Made by a program: the position numbers and the translations under genes. From Bacteroidales bacterium (GTDB lineage Bacteria > Bacteroidota > Bacteroidia > Bacteroidales > P3), in NCBI GenBank assembly GCA_017524785.1, contig JAFXUY010000125.1, positions 1-62,257 on the forward strand: a DNA stretch of 62,257 nucleotides, written 5' to 3'. The notes under the pieces are model-generated. The model was not told the DNA's origin. It did not search any database and saw nothing but the letters and a program-made list of their open reading frames with translations. Of this stretch, positions 1 to 8,098 are shown one piece after another (position 1 is the first letter of the stretch; each line of letters begins with the position of its first letter).

Positions 1-28
1 CAAAAAGTGGGTCGAGTCAAGTTACAGA

Positions 29-3000
29 CTACTTGACTATCAGCTTGCGGACCACAGTGCTCTGCTCGCCGGTGAGGCGGACAAAGTAGGCACCCTTGGC
101 CAGATGGCTGACATCAATGTCGAACTTCGAATTCCGGATTTCGAATTTAGCAGCCTCGCGGCCGTTGACGTCGACAATGCTCACCGTCGAGCCAACCATC
201 TGCTCGCCGACACGCAGGGTGACCATGGTGCTGGCGGGGTTCGGGTAGAGGCTGATGGCGTCGGCCATGTCGGCACCGTCGATGCCCTGCTGGCCGTCGG
301 TGGTGGTGAAGTCGGCGCCGACGTAAGCCGAGACGAGGTTCTCGGTGCAGACGGTGGCCACCTGCACGGTGTAGGCCGTTGTAGGCTCGAGGTCGGTCAG
401 CATGTAGGGGTTGGAGCTGGTGTTGTAGATGCCGAGTTCCTCGCCCTGGCTGAAGCCCTGGTAGCCGAAGGCCACACGGAAGTTCTCAGCTCCCTCGGGA
501 GCCGTCCAGGCCACAGCGGCGCTGGTGCCGGTGACATTGCTGACAGTGACATTGCTCACAGGCTGGCAGGCATCGGTGGTGAACTGCACGGGGTCGCTCC
601 ACGGGCCTTCGACGGTGCCGTTGCTGCCGCACAGCGGACGCACGACGGCGCTGTAGGCACGCTGCGGCACAAGACCGCTGACGGTGGCGCTGGTGCTGGT
701 AACAGTGGCCACGACAGAGTCGACGGTGCTGTAGGCTTTCACCTCCCAGTGGGTCTCCTCGCCGACGGCGGTCCAGCTCAGGCTCACGCTGTTGTAGCTC
801 GTGCCGGTGACGGTCAGACCCGTGACGGCCAGGCAAGGCAGCGAGTCGGTGATGAAGTAGCTCTCGGTCCAGGGGCTCGTCTCGTTGTCCTCGCACTCCT
901 TGCGCACGCGGAAGTGGTACTGCGTGGCAGGGGCCAGGCCGGTGAGGGTGAACACACCGGTGGCGGAGGTCATCGGGTTGCCGAGGGCGGCGGGGTTGGT
1001 GCCGTACTCCAGCTCGAAGTTGACGGCCGAACCGGCGAGGGTGATGGTGGCGCTCTCATAGTCCTTGGTGATGGATGCAACCAAAGGAGCCGAGCAGCCG
1101 GCGGCGCAGCTGACGAGGCGTATGTCGCCCACAGTAGTGGAGGAGTAGCCGCCGCTGACGGTGTTGATGTCGTAGGCAGCTGCATCGGTATAGGCATAAC
1201 GCGTGCGTGCCAAGGAGTCGTTGTGAGCACTGAACGACGAACCGCTAGTATATGTGCCGTGACTACGACGAACGGCTACGAGCACGTTGCTGTGGCCGTC
1301 CCAGACGAAGGTGGAGTCGAAGGCATGGGTCTGCCAGTCGGTGCTGCCATAACTGAAGTCGGCTGAAGATATCACATGCACAAACTGAGCGGAGGCGCCG
1401 GGCATGATAAAGGCGCTACTGAGGTCGTTCTCGCTGACGTTGGCCATATAGACATCCATGTTGGTGAAGTAGGAACCTGCGCTGGTAGAAGCCGGTTTGA
1501 AGGCCATGGCAGAGATTTCTGTGCCATTGGCATCCATGCATGCTGCAGGGATGATGGTCTGCACATAGCTGTAGTTGTAGAGACTGTATCCCACAGGCGA
1601 ATAGCTGCTGGTGGCAGACGTGGCAGTGCTGTCGAAGTTCTCCATGGTGACGGCCGAGCCGCACATGTCGGTGATGAAGCTTGCGGTAGTGAAGAAGCTG
1701 GTGTCGCCCATGCCGCAGACGGCACGCACCGAGACGGTGTAGCTGTGCGAAGCCTCGAGACCGGTGATGGTGGTGGCGGGAGTGGTGACGATGTTGGTGA
1801 CACCGTTGCAGGTGACTTCCCATTCAGCCTCGCTGCCAACGGGAGTCCACTGGACGGTGGCGCTGACATCGCTCAAAGAAGAGATGACGATGTTCTGGGG
1901 TTGAGGGCAGCTGAGGGCTGCTATCTGCACATTGTCGATGGCGGCAGGAGGATTGGTGCCTCCGGAGCCATCGTTGTGCCAGAAGAATACAATCTGGTAG
2001 TTGCCGGCATTGGCGATGGTGAACACCTCATTGTAGTTCTGCCATGTGTTGACACCATTGAGTTTGCTGCCACCATCGAGAGCCACCCAGCCGCTGGGCG
2101 AGCCAGAGGTGCCGATGCTGTTGGTGCTGCCAGCGGTCAATTCGACGGTGCCGGGCACAAGGAACACGCGGAGGTAGTCCCAGCTGCTCTCGCCGTTGGC
2201 TTGCCAGTCATAGCTGATGGTATAGTCGCCGGCAGAGGCGAAGTTGAAGAGCTTGGTGGCATAGACGTTGGTGGTCGAGGAGATGTTGTAGCTGTTGCTC
2301 GCGCCATTATTGTCGCTGATGTAGAGGGCATGGCTGCTGCCATTGCCGGTGGCGCTGTCGACGACCCACTGGTTGGCCTGGGTACCGTTGACAAGCATCC
2401 AGCTGACATCCTGTCCAGCTTCGAAGCCAGTGCTGTAGGGCAGTGTGTCGGCCACCATGGTGGTGGTGGCGCTGACGGAGCGCGGATTGGAGAGGGCCGT
2501 GCCGCAATCGGCACGCACATCGATGGTGTAGGTAGTGACCGGCGTGAGGCCTGTGAAGGTGTAGGTGCTGTCGCCCATGACAGAGACGCTGTCGACATAG
2601 GAGGCGCCATCGGTGATGTAGAGCATATAGTCGCCGGAGGTGCTGCCGCTGAAGCTGACGCTAATCTGGTCGGCGAGCACGCTGGTGACGACGGGGAAGT
2701 CGGGACGCGGGCAGCCGGTGTTGACCGAGACGGTGAAGTCGTCGAGCATCAGGGTGTAGCTGCCGCTGCTGGTGACGCGCATGGCAATGCGGTTGCCAGT
2801 TCCGGTGTAGTTGGTGAAATAGACTTCATACTCGTGGTAAGAGCCATGCCAGTTGTTACCGCTGCCGACAATAAGATTATTGACAGTGTCGACAGGCACG
2901 AAGGTGCTGCCCTCCATGACGCCGACTTCGAGCGTGAAGTTGGCATTCATCAGCGAAGCCCAGAAGGAGAGCATGAGGGAGCTGATGTTGTTCATGGCCG

Positions 3001-6000
3001 GAAGGGCTGCCACTTCGGTCTGGCCGCTGTTGCTTTCGAACTCGAAGTAAACACTGCCGCTAAGGGCATTGCTGTAGACGTAGGCCGAGGGGAAGGTACC
3101 GGAGCCGCTGTTGCCGGTCTGTATCTGCTGCCAGCAGACGGGCATTTGGCCGGTGGTGAGGCCTTCGAAGTCGGTGAAGTACGGTATTGACACTGCACCG
3201 CATGTGGTTGTGGCGGTGACTGTGGCGCTCAACGTGTCGGTGCAAAGCGAGCTGACGATGATGGTGTAGGTGGTGGCGGCGTTGAGGCCGGTGAAGGTGT
3301 AGAAGGTGTCGGCCACGGGGGTGAGGTTGTAGGTGTAGTTGGCGTCGCCGGCGGCTTTGATGCCTACCTGCCAGCTATTCTCGATACCTTCGACTGTCCA
3401 GTGGATGGAGATGCTGGCGCTGTCGGTAGCGTCGACGGTCACCATCGGGGCGAAGCAGGTGGGCACCTCGCAGTTGGCCACGAAACGGACGGCGGGAACC
3501 TGGTTGAGTGCTCCGCTGTTAGAGGCCGACGGTGCTGCCATACTAATGCTGGAACCATCTTGATACCAATAGACCGATTGATTACCATTGGTGGCGTGGG
3601 TAGCCCAGTTACGATTGCTGGTATATGAGCCGCTAACGTTGCGCACAGCCACAACTAGATTGCCCAAAGTGTGGTCGTAAACGAAGACGCTGTCGAAGTT
3701 AATCACATTCCAACCCGGAGTGAAGGAATAGGTGTAGTTCGATGCCATCTGCACCAGGCTGTCGGCAGAAACATAACTGCTTGTGCCCAACGTGCTGAGC
3801 GAAGTGTGTCCAAGATAGACCTCGATAGTCTTGCTGTCGCTGCCAGTGGTGTAGAAAGCTATACCGTGAATGGTATCGATATTCGGCATCTCTGCAGGGG
3901 TATATATGCTCTGGGTGTAGCTATAGTTATAGTAAGAGTTGAATGGCACATAGGTGGATGTGCTGCTGCCTGTTTGAGACACCTCGGCGCAGGAAGTAGT
4001 CATGAAGGAGACCGTGTTGTTGGCGGCGGTGTCGTACTGGCCCAAAGCATCGCAGACGTTGCGGAGGGTCACGGAGTAGCCATGGCCGGCTTCGAGGCCG
4101 GTGAAGGTGTAGCTGGTGCCAGTGGCAGAAACGACCACGGGAGCTACAGTGGGGTCGGTGTTGTCGACAAGGGTGATGACCACCTCGCTGCTCGGAAAAC
4201 CTACGGTGGTGTTATAGCTCCAGCTGACGACAGCAGCAGTGTAGCTTATATCGCCCATGGTTACATTAGTGAGGGCAGCGCAGGTCATATCGGTGGTGAA
4301 GCTGCCGAAAGGCTTGGCATCGGAACTGTCGCCGCTGCACTCGGTGCGCACCCATGCGTAGTAAGTGGTCTGCGGCATGAGGTTGGTAAGAGTGTAGATG
4401 GTGTCGGTGACAGAGGTGATGGCGGTGGCGGCGGTTATGTCGTTCTGCGTGCCATAGTAGAGGGTATACGACGAGGCTAATGCACCACCGCTAGTCCAAC
4501 GCAGATTGGCGGTATAGGGGCCAACACTGTCGATATAAGCGTCGTGAGGCTTGTTGCAACCAGTATTCTCGACGATGCTGACATCGTCGACAGCACCGCG
4601 GTAGCTGTTGTTGTTGCTGTAGTACATCCAGGCCACGTAGTATTCGGCATCGGCATCGAGGTTGGAGGTGTTGAACTCACGCTCCTCGAAGACATTGTTG
4701 AAGTTGTGGTAGCCCACGCTGTCGAGCGAAATGAAGGTGCTGAGGTCGTAGGGGTTGGTCATGACACCAGCCTTAATCCACATCACGTAGTTCATATACG
4801 ACGAATAGCCCATATAGGCCTGATAGGTAACCTTGATCATGTTGCCTGGCAGCGGCACCGTGGAGGGGGTGCAGAAGAGCGTGGTGTCGCTCAAAGCCAG
4901 CAGGAACATGGACTGCGAGCCGCTGTGGTGGTAGACGTTGTTGACGCTGGGGTCGGTGCCATGGGCACGGATACGCTGCCAGCAGGGCGGGAACTGACCG
5001 TTGGGATAGCTGTCGAAGTCGTCGAAGAACGGTATCGATATGGAGCCGCAGGTGGTACGGTAGGAACCGTCGATGGGTGTGCCGTCGCCAGATGAGCAGT
5101 TGGGAGTGACGATGAAATGATAGTTGGTGTTGGCGTCGAGACCCGAGGCTGTGTAGGTGGTGTCGTTGACGTTGTAGACCTCGGTGGTGTCGCCACCGTC
5201 TTTCCAGTAGGTCACGGTGTAGCTGATACCACCGTTCATCTCGTCGGTCCAGGCGATGGTGATATCGCTGCTGTCGGCAGCCTCGAGGTGGAGGTTGCTC
5301 AACGGGTAGCAACCGTTGTTCTCGGAGACGGTGAGGTCGTCGATGAAGATGGTGTACTGGCCCGACACGCGACGTCCGCGGAGGGCAATACGCTCGCCGC
5401 TGCCGGTATAGTCGGTAAAGTAGGTGGTGAATTCGTGGTAGTTCTGTTTCCAGTTATTGGTGCCTGGGAATCTTATAATTTCAATGCTGTCGACAAGGGT
5501 GAAGCTGTTGTCGTCCTCGAGCACACCGACTTCAAGGATGCCGGGGAGGTCGGAGCTGTTGGAGACCCACATATTGAGAGTTAGACCACTGATGTTATAC
5601 ATAACGGGCAGTGCAATTATCTCGGTGTCGGAACTGCTGGCGGCAGCCTCGAGCTCGAGGTAACCGTTGCCATGATAGGTATTGTTGCTATAGTTGTAGA
5701 CCGAAGGGTAGACATGGTCGCCACCGCTGTTGGTGCCGGTGACAACCTGGAGCCAACATTCGGGGACGTCGTTGGTGTTGTAGCCTTCAAAGTCGTTGAA
5801 ATAGGGCACGGCAGTGTATCCGCCGCAAGCGGTGCGGAAGGAGACACGGGCATAGGAAGAGGACGAACTGGAGCTGCATTCGGCCACGACAGCGATATTA
5901 TAGTCGGTGTTGGAATTGAGGCCAGTGATGGTATAGGTGGTAGAGTAAGAGGTGCCGAGGACGGTGGTGTCGGACATGTCGTAGATGGTGTAGGATGCAC

Positions 6001-6676
6001 CGCTGTTGAGGGTGTCGGTCCACGAGAGGGTGCAGCCATCGGAGGTGATGGCAGAGACCTGGATGTCGCGCACACGGTAGCAGACATCGCCACTGCTAGG
6101 AACGTATTCAATCTCCATCTTGGCAAGGAAGTTGCGCTGGTTGAATGTGGCCGAACCTGCAGAGCTCGAGTTATAGCCCGAAGTACTGGCGCCGTTAACA
6201 GAAATACCATAGAAAGGTTCACCATGGTAGGTGCCTTCGACAGTTTGCCAAAACTCAATCAAAAGATTGCCGCCCTGGTAGGTGTAGGGGGTGGTGAACG
6301 TGATGGTCATCTCGGTGTTGCTGATGGTCAGCGCACCGCTGTAGACAGTGGTGGCTGAATAGGTGAGGTAGCTGGAGAGTGTCGTCTCGGTCACCTCGCC
6401 CAACTTCACGTCGAACGTTGCAGCACCCCAGTTCTGGTTGGCGGTACTTGAGAAGAATGTCAGCGAAGAGATCTCGCTGCCAGGAGTCAAGTCCTCCAGC
6501 ATCGAGGCCGGATAAATCATCTGGCTACGGGTGTAGTCATCCACCCACAATCCATATATGGGGATGTAGGTGTTTGTCGTTGTGCCGTCAGCGACAGTTG
6601 TTGTCAGCTGTGCTTTGGCCAACGACGGTAGCAGCATTGCCACAAACAGAGCTGTAATTGTTAAATGTTTTTTCAT
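29..6676 (-). CDS. Giant modular T9SS-secreted surface protein (2215 aa)
   Basis: A secreted, probably surface-anchored protein; its ligand is unknown. Residues 1-22 form a signal peptide ending at AKA. Residues about 25-190 form a module starting TVADGTTTNTY that also opens the two other giant proteins of the window, and related YNYSYTQSIY-type modules recur near residues 905 and 1690. The rest alternates fibronectin III-like domains (TGL and Y-x-V strands) with jelly-roll-like domains of the choice-of-anchor J / cleaved-adhesin type (FDDFDSYPNG and CWQ motifs). The last 75 or so residues, from ISLYPNPAS to KLIVK, are a type A T9SS sorting domain. Family knowledge says such domains are removed after export and the protein is attached to lipopolysaccharide or released. 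The start is supported by the signal peptide and by a promoter 70 nt upstream. Function beyond adhesion-like architecture is inference. Confidence 0.9.
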   Translation of the reverse strand: MKKHLTITALFVAMLLPSLAKAQLTTTVADGTTTNTYIPIYGLWVDDYTRSQMIYPASMLEDLTPGSEISSLTFFSSTANQNWGAATFDVKLGEVTETTLSSYLTYSATTVYSGALTISNTEMTITFTTPYTYQGGNLLIEFWQTVEGTYHGEPFYGISVNGASTSGYNSSSAGSATFNQRNFLAKMEIEYVPSSGDVCYRVRDIQVSAITSDGCTLSWTDTLNSGASYTIYDMSDTTVLGTSYSTTYTITGLNSNTDYNIAVVAECSSSSSSSYARVSFRTACGGYTAVPYFNDFEGYNTNDVPECWLQVVTGTNSGGDHVYPSVYNYSNNTYHGNGYLELEAAASSSDTEIIALPVMYNISGLTLNMWVSNSSDLPGILEVGVLEDDNSFTLVDSIEIIRFPGTNNWKQNYHEFTTYFTDYTGSGERIALRGRRVSGQYTIFIDDLTVSENNGCYPLSNLHLEAADSSDITIAWTDEMNGGISYTVTYWKDGGDTTEVYNVNDTTYTASGLDANTNYHFIVTPNCSSGDGTPIDGSYRTTCGSISIPFFDDFDSYPNGQFPPCWQRIRAHGTDPSVNNVYHHSGSQSMFLLALSDTTLFCTPSTVPLPGNMIKVTYQAYMGYSSYMNYVMWIKAGVMTNPYDLSTFISLDSVGYHNFNNVFEEREFNTSNLDADAEYYVAWMYYSNNNSYRGAVDDVSIVENTGCNKPHDAYIDSVGPYTANLRWTSGGALASSYTLYYGTQNDITAATAITSVTDTIYTLTNLMPQTTYYAWVRTECSGDSSDAKPFGSFTTDMTCAALTNVTMGDISYTAAVVSWSYNTTVGFPSSEVVITLVDNTDPTVAPVVVSATGTSYTFTGLEAGHGYSVTLRNVCDALGQYDTAANNTVSFMTTSCAEVSQTGSSTSTYVPFNSYYNYSYTQSIYTPAEMPNIDTIHGIAFYTTGSDSKTIEVYLGHTSLSTLGTSSYVSADSLVQMASNYTYSFTPGWNVINFDSVFVYDHTLGNLVVAVRNVSGSYTSNRNWATHATNGNQSVYWYQDGSSISMAAPSASNSGALNQVPAVRFVANCEVPTCFAPMVTVDATDSASISIHWTVEGIENSWQVGIKAAGDANYTYNLTPVADTFYTFTGLNAATTYTIIVSSLCTDTLSATVTATTTCGAVSIPYFTDFEGLTTGQMPVCWQQIQTGNSGSGTFPSAYVYSNALSGSVYFEFESNSGQTEVAALPAMNNISSLMLSFWASLMNANFTLEVGVMEGSTFVPVDTVNNLIVGSGNNWHGSYHEYEVYFTNYTGTGNRIAMRVTSSGSYTLMLDDFTVSVNTGCPRPDFPVVTSVLADQISVSFSGSTSGDYMLYITDGASYVDSVSVMGDSTYTFTGLTPVTTYTIDVRADCGTALSNPRSVSATTTMVADTLPYSTGFEAGQDVSWMLVNGTQANQWVVDSATGNGSSHALYISDNNGASNSYNISSTTNVYATKLFNFASAGDYTISYDWQANGESSWDYLRVFLVPGTVELTAGSTNSIGTSGSPSGWVALDGGSKLNGVNTWQNYNEVFTIANAGNYQIVFFWHNDGSGGTNPPAAIDNVQIAALSCPQPQNIVISSLSDVSATVQWTPVGSEAEWEVTCNGVTNIVTTPATTITGLEASHSYTVSVRAVCGMGDTSFFTTASFITDMCGSAVTMENFDSTATSATSSYSPVGYSLYNYSYVQTIIPAACMDANGTEISAMAFKPASTSAGSYFTNMDVYMANVSENDLSSAFIMPGASAQFVHVISSADFSYGSTDWQTHAFDSTFVWDGHSNVLVAVRRSHGTYTSGSSFSAHNDSLARTRYAYTDAAAYDINTVSGGYSSTTVGDIRLVSCAAGCSAPLVASITKDYESATITLAGSAVNFELEYGTNPAALGNPMTSATGVFTLTGLAPATQYHFRVRKECEDNETSPWTESYFITDSLPCLAVTGLTVTGTSYNSVSLSWTAVGEETHWEVKAYSTVDSVVATVTSTSATVSGLVPQRAYSAVVRPLCGSNGTVEGPWSDPVQFTTDACQPVSNVTVSNVTGTSAAVAWTAPEGAENFRVAFGYQGFSQGEELGIYNTSSNPYMLTDLEPTTAYTVQVATVCTENLVSAYVGADFTTTDGQQGIDGADMADAISLYPNPASTMVTLRVGEQMVGSTVSIVDVNGREAAKFEIRNSKFDIDVSHLAKGAYFVRLTGEQSTVVRKLIVK
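126..145. repeat. 20-nt near-palindrome inside the sorting domain
   Basis: The segment TTCGAATTCCGGATTTCGAA is almost its own reverse complement. It encodes part of KFEIRNSKFDID in the C-terminal sorting domain of the 2215-residue protein, at a place where the two sibling proteins have no such stretch. It looks like a short repeat element inserted in frame. Confidence 0.6.
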
Positions 6677-6746
6677 CTCTTTTTATCGTTTATTAATTAA
6701 TTTAATTTCAAGTACTTTATAAAAAACACATTCCGTACATTTGGGG

Positions 6747-6777
6747 CAAAGATACAAATAAATAACAACCTGCCAAA
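6747..6777 (-). promoter_or_regulatory. Bacteroidota sigma-A promoter of the 2215-aa gene
   Basis: Read on the minus strand there is a -33 box TTTG (6777-6774), a 19-nt spacer and a -7 box TATCTTTG (6754-6747), which fits the known Bacteroidota consensus TTTG-N19-TAnnTTTG. It lies about 70 nt upstream of the start codon at 6676, in an AT-rich gap. Confidence 0.8.
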
Positions 6778-6881
6778 TAAATAACAATCTTTTTTTTTGT
6801 TTGGTGGATTTAAATACCTGTTGACAGCGAAATGCCGATAATCTGACGCAGCCTGGCAACCACCAGGGGAAAAGGTGCTCT

Positions 6882-6956
6882 GTTCTTCGTCTGTTCTTCG
6901 ATTGTTCTTCGATTGTTCTTCGATAGTCAATCGAAGAACAATCGAAGAACAATCGG
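6882..6956. repeat. Palindromic 11-nt tandem-repeat element, copy A
   Basis: The left arm holds four units of type GTTCTTCGATT (6882-6924, the first ending GTCT). The right arm holds two and a half units of AATCGAAGAAC. The segments 6900-6924 and 6930-6954 are a perfect 25-bp inverted repeat with a 5-nt loop. The right side runs on into GGTAAATAATTGA. An outer inverted repeat CCACCAGGGG (6860-6869) / CCCCTGGTGG (6990-6999) brackets the element. It fills the gap between the DUF4249 gene and the promoter of the 2215-residue protein, so it may terminate the former or insulate the latter. Confidence 0.9.
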
Positions 6957-7021
6957 TAAATAATTGAGAATGAGAACCACTTTTCAGCACCCCTGGTGGA
7001 ACTCTGGTAATTCCTTTTTTA

Positions 7022-8041
7022 CTACGGTCTGCCTCGACCCATAGCGGCATTTTCGACTGCTTCTATGGGTATTGACGCAGGTGCACCACCGACATGGGGG
7101 ATGGTGTCGGGGTCGAAGGAGAACTTCCATTTAGAAGAGCCTGCAAAGATTCCCACTCCGCCACCCTCGATGTTGGTATAGGGCTGCACGGGCTCGGCAA
7201 AGAACGATACGGTGTTAAGGTTTTGAGCTACACTTATCAAATAGCGCAAGCGCGCGGGAGTGATGGACTCGATTGTTATGTCGTACCAATGCTTGAAGAG
7301 ATGCAGGCTGTCGTTTACTTCATTGGTATCTTTCAAAAGCAGGACATAGAGATTGACGGCATAGTCCTGTCCATCGATGCGGCGGTCGGTGCTCATAAGA
7401 CTAGTGTAAAGATAACCTCCAAGAGCTGCATTGGGCGAGACGTCGTTGTCTGTAAGCTCCGGGTTGTTGGGCATAAGGAAATATGTGGAATGAACCGTAT
7501 CGACAGTGTCGTACTGGCGGGTCCACTCGTTGAAGCGCATGCCGCTGTCGCGCACTTCGACCTTGAGGTAGTAGTACTCGGGGTTATTGGCATGATCGCA
7601 AAGGTTGTACTGTGCCCAATAGAAGTTGAACGACGGACTGGCATATTCCTTGACGCTGAAGTTTTTCACCTCGGGATAGAGGGGCACGTAGGTCTTGCCA
7701 TGAAGGTTGCCGTCGGCCGAAGTAATGGAAACTGAGAGACTGTCGCCAGGTTGGCAGATATACGGGAAGAAATACTTGCATCCCGATATGGAGTCAGGGG
7801 TGTAGGGCACACCATTGACAGTGAGCGTCGGCGATGCACCGGCGACCGGATGCGTAATTGAGCTGTCGAGGAAGAAATGCGTGTGACTGAAATAGACAAA
7901 GGCTCGGTTGCCAGCCGACGGCACTCCGTTGAGGACAAGGATGTCGCCGGCACCGGTGTCGTCTACGTCCAACACCTTCTCGCACGAGGCGAAAAGCATT
8001 CCAGACAATACCATAAATGCTATATAAACTATTTTCTTCAT
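7022..8041 (-). CDS. DUF4249 family outer-membrane lipoprotein
   Basis: A 339-residue lipoprotein of the DUF4249 family, which in Bacteroidota is usually encoded beside a TonB-dependent receptor and is thought to assist uptake of an unknown ligand. Residues 1-20 are a lipoprotein signal with lipobox LFASC, so Cys20 would be lipidated. The family's beta-rich body follows, with the early motif VLNGVPSAGNRAFVYFSH. It starts 57 nt after the stop of the receptor gene, and no promoter of its own is visible in that gap, so the two are probably cotranscribed. The family assignment rests on overall pattern and on the neighbour. The substrate cannot be read from the sequence. Confidence 0.8.
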   Translation of the reverse strand: MKKIVYIAFMVLSGMLFASCEKVLDVDDTGAGDILVLNGVPSAGNRAFVYFSHTHFFLDSSITHPVAGASPTLTVNGVPYTPDSISGCKYFFPYICQPGDSLSVSITSADGNLHGKTYVPLYPEVKNFSVKEYASPSFNFYWAQYNLCDHANNPEYYYLKVEVRDSGMRFNEWTRQYDTVDTVHSTYFLMPNNPELTDNDVSPNAALGGYLYTSLMSTDRRIDGQDYAVNLYVLLLKDTNEVNDSLHLFKHWYDITIESITPARLRYLISVAQNLNTVSFFAEPVQPYTNIEGGGVGIFAGSSKWKFSFDPDTIPHVGGAPASIPIEAVENAAMGRGRP

Positions 8042-8098
8042 TTTTCTTTGTCACGTAGGTTCTATTGCACAGTTATTAATCTGTCTTTGTTTTATCCA

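Noticed and set aside
6683..7050. Short minus-strand frames with EEQSKNNRR-type sequence in the 344-nt gap
   Set aside because: They are translations of hairpin element A and its flanks. The same peptide pattern appears at element B, so the repeat explains them and not a gene.
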